Positions 8,758 through 16,694 of a stretch of 64,000 bases of DNA are shown piece by piece. The notes beneath the pieces were generated by a model that ran no database searches, was not told the DNA's origin, and saw only the letters and a list, made by a program, of their open reading frames with translations. Source of the stretch: an uncultured Acidimicrobiales bacterium (GTDB taxonomy: Bacteria; Actinomycetota; Acidimicrobiia; Acidimicrobiales; Aldehydirespiratoraceae); the NCBI GenBank assembly GCA_958296055.1, contig CATQHS010000001.1, positions 880,277 to 944,276 on the forward strand, in the 5' to 3' direction. Position 1 is the first letter of the stretch. Each line of letters starts with the position of its first letter. Made by a program: the position numbers and the translations under genes.

Positions 8758-8808
8758 TTTTTTCTGAGCAAAAATTGTCGCTATACGACAACGGATGCTC
8801 AGAAAAAC
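8758..8808. terminator. Nested inverted repeat, probable bidirectional terminator
   Basis: Outer arms TTTTTCTGAGCA (8759-8770) and TGCTCAGAAAAA (8796-8807) are perfect 12-base complements. They enclose inner arms TTGTCG (8775-8780) and CGACAA (8786-8791) around a CTATA loop. The element lies between the convergent yfcH-like and rnhA genes, and the T/A tracts at both outer ends let it work as a U-tailed hairpin in either direction. It is strikingly AT-rich for this genome. Confidence 0.72.
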
Positions 8809-8819
8809 CTTATGAAACC

Positions 8820-9401
8820 TTAGAAGTCGGGGTCGGGCGGGGCGGAACTGGGTGAGGTGAGGCCGGAGTTCGACCGGCGGGTCAGGGCGGCGTCCACCGC
8901 GAGCTGGTCGGCGATCTCGTTCCACTGGTCGCCGCCGTGGCCCTTGACCCAGCGCAGCTCGATCTCGTCGGAGCGGTCCAGGTAGAGGCCGATGAGCGGC
9001 TCCCACAGATCCCGGTTGGCCACCGGCTTGCCCGCGGAGTTGCGCCACCCCTTGCGCAGCCAGGACCGGTACCAGCCGTCCCGGAAGCAGTTGACGACAT
9101 AGGTGGAGTCCGACACCACCTCCACCGGCCCGGCCAGCGCCGTCAGCGCCTCCAGCACCGCCTGCAGCTCCATCCGCTGGTTGGTCGTCTCCGGGGCGAA
9201 GCCGCAGGCCCACGGCCCGGCCGGCGCCACCCATGCCCATCCGCCCGGTCCGGGGTTCCCCCGACAGGCCCCGTCGGTGTACACCACCGTCCGCCCCGTC
9301 CGGCCCGCCCCGTCCCTCACCGTCCGGCCCGGCCCGCCCAACCCGGTCGAGCCGGGGGAAGCCGAGCCGCCCGAGCCCCAGGAATCTGCCACGCCGACCA
9401 T
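8820..9401 (-). CDS. rnhA: Ribonuclease HI
   Basis: The type 1 RNase H core starts at about residue 38 with YTDGACRGNPGPGGW (first catalytic Asp). The second acidic residue is in RMELQAV, the third in VSDSTYVVN and the fourth in WNEIADQLAVDAA, so the DEDD set is complete. The enzyme cleaves RNA in RNA-DNA hybrids. The first 37 residues are low-complexity Gly/Ser/Arg. A start nearer the domain is possible, though the ATG at 9401 gives the longest frame. It is divergent from aceE with only 47 bp between start codons. Confidence 0.92.
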   Translation of the reverse strand: MVGVADSWGSGGSASPGSTGLGGPGRTVRDGAGRTGRTVVYTDGACRGNPGPGGWAWVAPAGPWACGFAPETTNQRMELQAVLEALTALAGPVEVVSDSTYVVNCFRDGWYRSWLRKGWRNSAGKPVANRDLWEPLIGLYLDRSDEIELRWVKGHGGDQWNEIADQLAVDAALTRRSNSGLTSPSSAPPDPDF

Positions 9402-9448
9402 GGTCGCGCTTAGCGGCTACGGCGGCGGGGACCTACCATGCCCCTCAG

Positions 9449-12169
9449 ATGACGGAGGACTTCACCCGGCAGTTGCCCGATCTGGACCCGGCCGAGACCA
9501 AGGAGTGGATCGACTCCCTCGACGCCATCGTCTCGGCCCAGGGCCGGGCCCGGGCCCGCTTCATCGTGGCCAAGCTGCTCCAGCGGGCCGACCAGCTCCA
9601 GGTGGGGGTGCCCCCCTCCACCTACACGCCCTACATCAACACCATCCCCGCCTCCGAGCAGCCCTTCTTCCCCGGCGACTACCACGTCGAGTGGCGGATC
9701 CGGTCCTTCATCCGCTGGAACGCGGCGGCCATGGTCATCCGGGCCAACAAGGCGGCCGACGGCATCGGCGGGCACCTCTCCACCTTCGCCTCCTCGGCCT
9801 CCCTGTACGAGGTGGGGTTCAACCACTTCTTCAGGGGCAAGGACGGCGGCCTGGCCGGGGACCACGTCTACTTCCAGGGCCACGCCGCCCCCGGCGTGTA
9901 CGCCCGGGCCTACCTGGAGGGGCGCCTCAGCGAGCGCCAGCTCGACAACTTCCGCATGGAGGTGGGCGGCGACGGGCTGTCCGGCTACCCCCACCCCCGC
10001 CTGATGCCCGACTTCTGGGAGTACCCGACCGTGTCGATGGGGCTGGGGCCGATCCACTCCATCTACCACGCCCGGTTCAACAAGTACCTGCACAACCGCC
10101 GGATCGAGAACACCGAGGGCAGCACCGTGTGGTGCTTTTTGGGCGACGGCGAGTGCGACGAGCCCGAGACCCTGGGGGCCATCGCCCTAGCCGGCCGCAA
10201 CGACCTCGACAATCTCAAGTGGGTGGTCAACTGCAACCTCCAGCGGCTGGACGGGCCGGTGAGGGGCAACTCCAAGATCATCCAGGAGCTGGAGGGGGTG
10301 TTCCGGGGGGCGGGCTGGAACGTCATCAAGGTGATCTGGGGCTCCAAGTGGGACGAGCTGCTGCTGGGCGACCTCGACGGGGTGCTGCTGGCCAAGATGA
10401 ACCAGACCGTGGACGGCGAGTACCAGCGGTACGCGGTGGAGTCGGGGGCCTACATCCGGGACCACTTCTTCGGCCCCGACCCCCGGCTGCGCAAGCTGGC
10501 GGAGCACCTGTCCGACCACGAGCTCAAGATGCTGCCCCGGGGCGGCCACGACTACCAGAAGGTGTACGCGGCGTTCAAGGCGGCCAGCGAGGTCCGGGGC
10601 CAGCCCACGGTCATCTTGGCCAAGACCATCAAGGGATGGACCCTGGGGCCAGGGTTCGAGGGCCGCAACGCCACCCACCAGATCAAGAAGATGACCAAGG
10701 CCCAGCTCTTGGAGCTGCGGTCTCGCCTGCACATGGAGGACGAGATCAACGAGGCCGACCTCAACGACGGCATTCCGCCCTATTACCGGCCCCCGCCCGC
10801 CTCGGCCGAGCACCGCTACATGATGGAGCGCCGCCGGGCCCTCGACGGCTCGCTCCCCAAGCGGGTGATCCGGGACCGCCGGCCTCTGTCGCTGCCCGCC
10901 GAGACGCCCTTTTTGGACATGAACAAAGGCTCGTCGGGCCGGGCCGTGTCCACCACCATGGCCTTCACGTCGCTGCTGCGGGACCTGATGCGCGACCCGG
11001 CCCTCGGCCCCCGGGTGGTGCCGATCATCCCCGACGAGGCCCGCACCTTCGGCATGGACTCGCTGTTCAGGGAGTTCCGCATCTACGCGCCGAGGGGCCA
11101 GCTCTACGAGCCGGTGGACCACGACCTGCTGCTGTCGTACTCGGAGTCCTCCGACGGCCAGATCCTCGAGGAGGGCATCACCGAGTGCGGTTCGCTGGCG
11201 AGCTGGATCGCGGCGGGCACCTCATATGCCAACCTCGGGGTGCCGATGGCGCCCTTCTTCTCCTTCTACTCCATGTTCGGCTTCCAGCGGGTGGGCGACT
11301 CGATCTGGGCCGCGGCCGACGCCCGGGCCCGAGGCTTCCTCATGGGTGCCACCGCGGGCCGGACCACGCTGCCGGGCGAGGGCCTCCAGCACCAGGACGG
11401 CCACAGCCACGTGCTGGCCTCCACCGTCCCGGCCTGCGAGGCCTACGACCCGGCCTTCGCCTACGAGCTGGGCGCCGTCATCCGCGACGGCCTGCACCGG
11501 ATGTACCCGCCCGCCGCAGCCGACGGGGAGGACGTCTTCTACTACGTCACCATCTACAACGAGAACTACGAGCAGCCGCCCCGGCCCGATCACGTCACCG
11601 ACGGCGACATAACCAGCGGCCTCTACAAGTGGGACGACGGCCCCGGCGGACGGCGGCACCGGGCCACGGTCTTGTTCTCGGGCCCGGCGGTGGGGGCGGC
11701 CCGGGCGGCCCAGGCCATGCTGGCCGAGCACCACGACGTGTCGGCCGAGCTGTGGAGCGCCACCTCCTACAAGCGGCTCCGAGCCGACGCCTTGGACGTG
11801 GAGCGCCGCAACCGCCTCAATCCCTCCGGCGAGCCCGAGGTTCCGGCGGTGACCCGCAAGCTGGCCGACTCCGAGGGTCCGATAGTGGCCGTCACCGACT
11901 ACATGGCCCTGGTGCCGGACCAGATCGCCCGCTTCGCCCCCCGCCCGATGCACGTGCTGGGAACCGACGGCTTCGGGCGCTCCGACACCCGGGAGAGGCT
12001 GCGGGGCTTCTTCGAGGTGGACGAGGCCCATGTGACGGTGGCGGTTCTGTCCGCGCTGGTCGACTCCGGCGAGCTGGCCCGGGCCGACCTTCAGGCGGCC
12101 ATCGACCGCTACGGCCTAGACCCCGGCCGCCCCGACCCGGCCCACCCCGAGACCGGCGCAGTCCGCTGA
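9449..12169 (+). CDS. aceE: Pyruvate dehydrogenase E1, homodimeric type
   Basis: The 906-residue protein matches homodimeric AceE throughout. It begins MTEDFTRQLPDLDPAETKEW and carries the thiamine-diphosphate motif GDGECDEPE about 35 residues before NCN. The GHAAPGVYARAYLEG and RTFGMDSLFREFRIY segments are characteristic. It decarboxylates pyruvate and acetylates lipoyl-E2. I chose the ATG at 9449 because all conserved sequence starts there and the frame upstream overlaps rnhA with no family similarity. The E2, E3 and lipoylation genes on the other side of the yfcH and rnhA genes make the complex nearly complete in this window. No residue of the motif is missing. Confidence 0.96.
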   Translation: MTEDFTRQLPDLDPAETKEWIDSLDAIVSAQGRARARFIVAKLLQRADQLQVGVPPSTYTPYINTIPASEQPFFPGDYHVEWRIRSFIRWNAAAMVIRANKAADGIGGHLSTFASSASLYEVGFNHFFRGKDGGLAGDHVYFQGHAAPGVYARAYLEGRLSERQLDNFRMEVGGDGLSGYPHPRLMPDFWEYPTVSMGLGPIHSIYHARFNKYLHNRRIENTEGSTVWCFLGDGECDEPETLGAIALAGRNDLDNLKWVVNCNLQRLDGPVRGNSKIIQELEGVFRGAGWNVIKVIWGSKWDELLLGDLDGVLLAKMNQTVDGEYQRYAVESGAYIRDHFFGPDPRLRKLAEHLSDHELKMLPRGGHDYQKVYAAFKAASEVRGQPTVILAKTIKGWTLGPGFEGRNATHQIKKMTKAQLLELRSRLHMEDEINEADLNDGIPPYYRPPPASAEHRYMMERRRALDGSLPKRVIRDRRPLSLPAETPFLDMNKGSSGRAVSTTMAFTSLLRDLMRDPALGPRVVPIIPDEARTFGMDSLFREFRIYAPRGQLYEPVDHDLLLSYSESSDGQILEEGITECGSLASWIAAGTSYANLGVPMAPFFSFYSMFGFQRVGDSIWAAADARARGFLMGATAGRTTLPGEGLQHQDGHSHVLASTVPACEAYDPAFAYELGAVIRDGLHRMYPPAAADGEDVFYYVTIYNENYEQPPRPDHVTDGDITSGLYKWDDGPGGRRHRATVLFSGPAVGAARAAQAMLAEHHDVSAELWSATSYKRLRADALDVERRNRLNPSGEPEVPAVTRKLADSEGPIVAVTDYMALVPDQIARFAPRPMHVLGTDGFGRSDTRERLRGFFEVDEAHVTVAVLSALVDSGELARADLQAAIDRYGLDPGRPDPAHPETGAVR

Positions 12170-12818
12170 CGCCAACGGTGACCGGCAAGAAAGTATCTAC
12201 GTGACCCGGGGGTGCTTCTGATGGCTAGGCCCAAACACCGTGCCCGCCTCTTGTCCGGCCGCCAGCCGGATGTGCGGTGGGGCTCTGGGAGTGGCTCCCC
12301 GAAGCCGGACCGCAAGCGCAAGCGTAGCCGCAAACCGCCTGGCCGAAGTCGGTCAATAGCCAAGAAAGGCACGAGGGTCCCCGAGTCGAAGGGGCAACGG
12401 GTGCCTCCGGCCCCGGCAGAGCGCCGTCGAGGGCGGCCTAGTCGATCTGAGCGGCCCGAGCCCAAGGGGCAGCGGGTGTCTCCGGCCCCGGCTTATGCCC
12501 GCTCTGGCCCACTCGGCTCCTACGTCGAGGCGGAAGTCCTCGAGATTCTTCTTGAACTCGACGACGAAGCCGGAGAGGGAGCTCGCCCGGTTCCGAACAG
12601 AAAGGCGAAGTCCTCAATGCAGAAGCGATCGTCTCCAACGTCGAGCCGGCTGCCAAGGTGAACTGCCGCAGTGAAGTCTGCCGCTGCGGGCCCGGGAGCG
12701 GGGCCCCGAAGGCAACCGTGCGTCCGCTGAATGCCACGCTGCGGACTTGGCCGTAGTGCACGACCAGACGCACCAAGGCGGCATCGCCGACGTTGTAGTA
12801 GTTGGAGGTGCTGGGACG
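12170..12818. other. Gene-poor stretch after aceE
   Basis: About 650 bp separate aceE from the HhH-GPD gene. Only one weak frame (12221-12661, listed separately) has any claim to be coding. Downstream of it, another frame of the same strand remains open to a TAG just before the HhH-GPD region, which may mean a frameshifted older gene. No clear terminator was found. Confidence 0.5.
12221..12661 (+). CDS. Doubtful Arg/Lys/Pro-rich hypothetical protein
   Basis: The 146-residue frame starts MARPKHRARLLSGRQPD after a G-rich tract that could act as a ribosome binding site. It is very basic, with many KRKRSRK-type runs, and contains two copies of a PKGQRVxPAPA-like motif near residues 50-95. One segment, YVEAEVLEILLELDDEAGEG, looks like a real acidic helix, but the rest resembles low-complexity read-through. 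It may be a decaying gene or not coding at all. Confidence 0.28.
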   Translation: MARPKHRARLLSGRQPDVRWGSGSGSPKPDRKRKRSRKPPGRSRSIAKKGTRVPESKGQRVPPAPAERRRGRPSRSERPEPKGQRVSPAPAYARSGPLGSYVEAEVLEILLELDDEAGEGARPVPNRKAKSSMQKRSSPTSSRLPR

Positions 12819-13382
12819 TTGGCGGTTACCGGCGACGAGGCCGCCGACCGGCTGGTCAACGCCAACCCGCTGGCCCTGCTGATGGCCATGCTGCTCGACC
12901 AGCAGATCACCATGGAATGGGCCTTCATGGGACCGCACCGGCTGCGCGAGCGGCTCGGCGTCGAGCTGGCACCGGCCGCGGTGGCCGCCCTCGACCCTGA
13001 GGACTTCGCTGCCGCGGTGGCGGCCCGCCCGGCTCTGCACCGGTTCCCCGCGGCCATGGCCGACCGGATTCTGCGGCTTTGTCATCACCTGGTAGACCGC
13101 TACGACGGCGACGCCGCTGTGTGGACCGGGGCGTCAACCGGCGCCGAGCTCTTGGGCCGCATCCGAGACCTGCCCGGCTACGGCGACGAGAAAGCGAAGA
13201 TCCTGGTGGCGGTGCTGGGCAAGCGTTTCGAGGTCCGGCCCGACGGCTGGGAGGCGGCCTCCGCCCCCTTCTCCGACGGCCAGCCCCGGACGGTGGCCGA
13301 CATCGACGGCCCCGAAGCCCTGAGCCGAGTCCGGGCCTGGAAGAAGGCCCAAAAGGCCAAGGGCAGGGCCAAGGACCAGTAG
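12819..13382 (+). CDS. HhH-GPD family base-excision-repair-like protein (TIGR03252 type)
   Basis: The protein has the family start (LAVTGDEAADRLVNANPLALL then MLLDQQITMEWAFMGP) and a helix-hairpin-helix GPD region, with the IRDLPGYGDEKAKILVAVL hairpin at about 120-138. It ends in a Lys-rich tail. The fold is that of DNA glycosylases such as Nth and MutY. The biochemical activity of this actinobacterial subfamily is not established to my knowledge. I chose the TTG at 12819 because GGAGG lies at 12804-12808, ten bases upstream, and family similarity starts here. Its 3' end has a second, detached copy at about 16562-16640. Confidence 0.85.
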   Translation: MAVTGDEAADRLVNANPLALLMAMLLDQQITMEWAFMGPHRLRERLGVELAPAAVAALDPEDFAAAVAARPALHRFPAAMADRILRLCHHLVDRYDGDAAVWTGASTGAELLGRIRDLPGYGDEKAKILVAVLGKRFEVRPDGWEAASAPFSDGQPRTVADIDGPEALSRVRAWKKAQKAKGRAKDQ

Positions 13383-13469
13383 TCCGGGCTGCGCTCCGCC
13401 GCTCTCGGACCACTTCCAGCATGGGCCGCTCTGAGCGGGTCGGGTGCAGGGGCCTGACTTGGGGTGGAG

Positions 13470-13557
13470 CTATGATGGATTATCGATTACGCTATGATGG
13501 ATTATCGATTAGACTATGATGGATTATCGATTACGCTATGATGGATTATCATGCAAC
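13470..13557. repeat. Four 22-bp tandem repeats at the start of the DUF4143 ATPase gene
   Basis: Four direct units start at 13470, 13492, 13514 and 13536. The shared core is CTATGATGGATTATCGATTA. The third unit repeats the first, the second differs in its last two bases, and the fourth diverges after TTATC where the ATG (13551) of the ATPase gene begins. Each unit carries a TATGAT hexamer like a -10 element and a TATCGATTA palindromic core. The array is AT-rich in a GC-rich setting. It could be a set of operators or stacked promoters. There are no spacers, so it is not CRISPR. Confidence 0.85.
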
Positions 13558-14852
13558 CTACAGGTAACCTTCAAAGAGCACTAACGCCGGTTGTTGAGAA
13601 GCATCTCAAGATCATGCCGGTGGTGGTGTTGACTGGAGCCAGGCAGAGCGGCAAGACGACGTTGGCCAGAGATCTGGTCACCGAACCTCGTCGGTTCCTG
13701 ACCCTGGACGATACAAGGGTCCGCAGCATGTCTCGCACTGATCCAGACTCTTTGCTAAGGGGGTCGGTGCATTCGCGGCCTCCCGTTGGCTTCGCGCTTC
13801 CCCAAGAACGCATTGATCCAAACACCCCGCTGAGTGGACCAGGACCGCTCACGCTAGACGAAATCCAGCGTGAGCCCAACCTGCTACACGCCATCAAGCG
13901 CTTGGTCGACGAAGAGCGGCGAACTGGCCAATTCCTGCTGACCGGCTCGGCTGACCTATTGCTAATGAAACGAATTTCGGAGTCGCTGGCCGGGCGGGCC
14001 AGTTTTCTGAACTTGCGACCCATGACGCGACGAGAGTTAGGCGGTGCCGGGCGCAGCGGAATCTGGGGCGAACTGTTGCGTGCCCCGGTCCGCGACTGGG
14101 CCGCCATCGCAGCCTCGCAGCCGAGCGAACCCGAGAATTGGCAGAACCTGGTGCGCCGGGGTGGCTTCCCCTTTCCCGCAGCCCAAATCGATTCAAATGA
14201 AGATCGAGCGGTGTGGTTTGACGGTTACGTGCGCACCTACTTAGAGCGCGACCTGCACGAACTGTCGGCTGTATGGTCTCTGCCGGACTTCCGCCGGCTC
14301 ATGGCCGCGGTCAGCCTCAATATCGGCCAGACCCTTAACGCTGCACAACTAGGCCGCTTCCTGTCCATGACATCGACAATGGTGAGCCGGCATCTCAAAT
14401 TGCTGGAAGCTTCTCACTTGCTGGTGAGAGTCCCCGCCTTCACGATCAGCCGAAATCAACGGCTCATCAAATCGGCGAAGCTTTACTGGGCCGATCCGGG
14501 TCTGGCCATGTTCTTGAGTCAGGCACCTGAACCCACAAACGCCCATCTAGAAAATCTGATCTTGTGCGACCTTCTCGTTTTCTGCGACACGGAAATGTCT
14601 TCGACAGCGGTGTTCCACTGGCGCACCTCCACCGGACAAGAGGTTAATTTCGTACTGGAACACGAACGCAGACTGATCCCCATTGATATCAAACTGACAC
14701 AAAACCCCCACATCGCCCACGGAACTCGTCTGAGCGCGTTCAGGCGTGCGTACGGCGACCACTCGCTACCGGGACTGTTGATTCACTGCGGTAATCAAGT
14801 GGGCTGGCTGGCTTCCGGGATTTTGGCCGTCCCCTGGTGGAAACTGATCTAG
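13551..14852 (+). CDS. AAA-family ATPase with DUF4143 C-terminal domain
   Basis: The 433-residue protein has a Walker A motif GARQSGKT at residues 29-36, a sensor-like DLVTEPRRFLTLDD segment and a Walker B motif (LTLDEIQREP) near residue 104. A winged-helix-like middle part contains SMTSTMVSRHLKLLEAS. The DUF4143 nuclease-like C-terminal region contains VFHWRTSTGQEVNFVLE (E-V-x-F) and PIDIKLT, a pattern reminiscent of PD-(D/E)XK cores. Such COG1373 proteins are common, mobile and mostly uncharacterised. The gene has lower GC than its neighbours and sits directly behind the 22-bp repeats. This points to a transferred, self-regulated gene, but that is inference. Confidence 0.85.
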   Translation: MQPTGNLQRALTPVVEKHLKIMPVVVLTGARQSGKTTLARDLVTEPRRFLTLDDTRVRSMSRTDPDSLLRGSVHSRPPVGFALPQERIDPNTPLSGPGPLTLDEIQREPNLLHAIKRLVDEERRTGQFLLTGSADLLLMKRISESLAGRASFLNLRPMTRRELGGAGRSGIWGELLRAPVRDWAAIAASQPSEPENWQNLVRRGGFPFPAAQIDSNEDRAVWFDGYVRTYLERDLHELSAVWSLPDFRRLMAAVSLNIGQTLNAAQLGRFLSMTSTMVSRHLKLLEASHLLVRVPAFTISRNQRLIKSAKLYWADPGLAMFLSQAPEPTNAHLENLILCDLLVFCDTEMSSTAVFHWRTSTGQEVNFVLEHERRLIPIDIKLTQNPHIAHGTRLSAFRRAYGDHSLPGLLIHCGNQVGWLASGILAVPWWKLI

Positions 14853-14885
14853 CCCAACAGGGCCAGCTCGCAGCCAGAACGCCCC

Positions 14886-14906
14886 GTGAGCGCGTCATGC
14901 GCTCAC
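14886..14906 (+). terminator. Hairpin after the DUF4143 ATPase gene
   Basis: GTGAGCGC (14886-14893) and GCGCTCAC (14899-14906) form a perfect 8-bp stem with the loop GTCAT, 33 bases after the ATPase stop codon. No long T tract follows, so it may be a Rho-type or processing hairpin rather than a classical intrinsic terminator. Confidence 0.5.
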
Positions 14907-15110
14907 ATCCTTGTGTCCTCCCCTTCGGCTTACCGCTGGAGGCCGACGACACGGTGACCGTCTCGAACGGCAGCCGCCAAGATGAACCACCGGGCCAAGG
15001 ACCCGGGAATCCCCCTGACGATCTCGCCCCCAAGGGGAGGCAGCCCGGGGGCAAGGCGTCTGCCGGGGCTGCCCATCCAAATCAGGGCACATCGGATGGC
15101 GGAGGACTGC

Positions 15111-15295
15111 GCTGTCGACGGGGAGCGTGGCGAAAAGTAAAACCCCGCCAATCCGGGCCGACTAGCGGCCGCGGAGGGCGGGGAGGTAACGAGCACCGTA
15201 CCAGACCGTCACCAGGGACGCAACTTCCGGCGGCCTGGCAGCAGGTCTGCGTCGCCTGAGAACACCACGGCAGCGCTGAACTAAACCCGGCCAGA
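15111..15295 (-). pseudogene. Broken copy of the 3' end and downstream region of the NYN gene
   Basis: Bases from 15111 to about 15227 match 15571-15690 (the downstream flank and last codons of the intact NYN gene). Bases from about 15230 match 15838-15890 (an internal part of that gene, including the GCAGGTC-CGTCGCCTGAGAACACCAC segment). The 145 bp between these parts in the intact gene are missing. The result is an internally deleted, non-functional copy in the same orientation. Confidence 0.7.
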
Positions 15296-15671
15296 AGAAC
15301 AGCCCGCGCCGACATCGGCCCTGCCGACGAAACGGAAGGGCTGGACCCCCGGGTGGCCGGCGGCGGCGCCTCGGGCTCGCGCCGACAGCGGCCCCGCCGC
15401 CGAAACGGAAGGGACTTTGGACCTTCGCCCCGTATGACGATCTCGCCGCCCGTGCTTGTGACACCGATCTCGACGATGCGACCGCTGGTGTGCGACACGC
15501 TCGCGGCACCCCTCACAGCAAGCCGACGCGGCGCACCGGCAGGTCAGGCACCGGCAGGGCCGGTACGGGCTGCGCTGTCGACGGGGAGCGTGGCAAAAAG
15601 TGAAACCCCGCCAATCCGGGCCGACTAGCGGCCGCGGATGACGGGGAGGTACCAAATACCGTATCAGACCG

Positions 15672-16319
15672 TCACCGGGGACGCAACTTCCGGCGGTAGT
15701 CGGTGTGGTCCCTGACCATGCGGTAGTCCTCGCTGCTGAGCAGATACGAGTATTCGACCGGCTGCTGCTGCAAACGCCGGCCGCCTCCTACCCAGGAGGC
15801 CGAGTCGCACGCTACGCCCAGGCTTGCTGCGGCTTCAACGCCTGGCAGCAGGTCCGCGTCGCCTGAGAACACCACAGCGGCGCTGAACTGGTCACGGGCA
15901 GCGCCCAACGCTAGATCGACCACCAGCATCGTGTCGATCCCCTTCTCGTGCGGCTTGCCATCGTTGTCGTATGCCAGTGGTCGCGTTCTGATCTTCAACG
16001 GGGCCTTCAATTTCGCGGCGTCGCGTTTCCAGCGCGCCACCTGTCTGTATGACCTAGAAGCCCCTTGTCTGTCGCGCGTCGGCGATGGCATACCCCGGTA
16101 GACGCCGACCATGACAAGCAGATGCGGCCGTCCTCTCCTCTCCTCGCGCCGGGCGACGATCAGCCTTGCCACCGACCACGGGTTGAACTGGCCCGCGGTC
16201 CCGGGATTGGAGCGGTCCGCGCCGACTGCTTGCATGGCGCCCTCGTAGGCGTTCATGAAATCAATGAGCACGGCGACGCGTTCCGGCGCGCCGGTTTTCG
16301 GCTCAGATTGAATGGTCAC
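15672..16319 (-). CDS. NYN-domain (PIN-like) ribonuclease
   Basis: The protein has the NYN core: an N-terminal acidic strand VAVLIDFMNAYE with the first Asp, a middle KGIDTMLVVDLALGAARD segment with the second acidic cluster, and VVFSGDADLLPGVEAAASLG with the third. These residues form the metal site of the PIN-like nuclease fold. The family cleaves RNA, often in tRNA processing or phage defence. I chose the GTG at 16319 because GAGGAG lies eight bases upstream. A longer frame from 16364 lacks such a site. A broken duplicate of its 3' end lies just downstream. The targets of this copy are unknown. Confidence 0.8.
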   Translation of the reverse strand: MTIQSEPKTGAPERVAVLIDFMNAYEGAMQAVGADRSNPGTAGQFNPWSVARLIVARREERRGRPHLLVMVGVYRGMPSPTRDRQGASRSYRQVARWKRDAAKLKAPLKIRTRPLAYDNDGKPHEKGIDTMLVVDLALGAARDQFSAAVVFSGDADLLPGVEAAASLGVACDSASWVGGGRRLQQQPVEYSYLLSSEDYRMVRDHTDYRRKLRPR

Positions 16320-16694
16320 TGACGCTTCTCCTCGGATCTCTTCGGATCCGTCACGGAATATCACTAAACTAATGTTAAAATACTGGAATTACAACAGCCA
16401 GGGCGGCCACCGAGCAGCGCGGGCGGCCGCACGCGCTGAGGCCAAAGCCCGCACCTCCGGGCCAGCGGTCGAGGACCCCGACACTCTGGCAGCCGCGCCG
16501 TGCTCCGACATTGAGAGGCAGCGGCAGTGTCCGCCGACGTCCCCGGCCGGGGCAGTGATGGCCGCCCCCCTTCTCCGACGACCAGCCCCGGACGGTGGCC
16601 GACATCGACGGCGACGAGGCCCTGAGCCGGGGCAGGGGCAACCAGGGCCAAGCAGGCGGTAGTCCCTGCCAACCGACAGGTAGGCTTGACGCGA
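16320..16694. other. Intergenic stretch with a detached HhH-GPD gene tail
   Basis: About 375 bp lie between the divergent NYN gene and the first thioredoxin-like lipoprotein gene. The first 60 bases are AT-rich and likely hold the NYN promoter. The middle is GC-rich and non-coding. The end holds a copy of the HhH-GPD 3' sequence (listed separately). Confidence 0.5.
16562..16640 (+). pseudogene. Detached copy of the 3' end of the HhH-GPD gene
   Basis: Bases here match 13263-13341 of the HhH-GPD gene with few changes, including CCCCTTCTCCGACG and GGTGGCCGACATCGACGG. No upstream or downstream part of the gene is present. Together with the intact gene it brackets the DUF4143 and NYN genes like a direct repeat. 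Confidence 0.75.

Larger units (their letters stand above)
14853..15671. other. Non-coding stretch with gene fragments and repeated pieces
   Basis: This 820-bp interval has no gene I can support. It contains the hairpin at 14886, a broken copy of the 3' end of the NYN gene (15111-15295) and two copies of a segment ending CGAAACGGAAGG at about 15308-15340 and 15380-15412. A second copy of about 90 bp, starting GCTGTCGACGGGGAGCGTGG, lies at 15571 and runs into the intact NYN gene. The region looks like the scar of local duplications. Confidence 0.6.

Noticed and set aside
9103-12204. A 1033-codon open frame overlapping aceE in another frame
   Set aside because: It has no family similarity and low complexity, while the aceE frame carries the complete thiamine-diphosphate enzyme.
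13470-13557. CRISPR array
   Set aside because: The repeats are contiguous with no spacers, and no cas gene is present.
14837-15259. A 140-codon plus-strand frame after the DUF4143 gene
   Set aside because: It overlaps the ATPase 3' end, has low-complexity sequence and crosses the antisense NYN remnant; there is no ribosome binding site.
14853-15671. A retron or structured RNA locus in the repeat-rich gap
   Set aside because: No reverse transcriptase is present, and the repeats are explained by copies of the NYN gene region.
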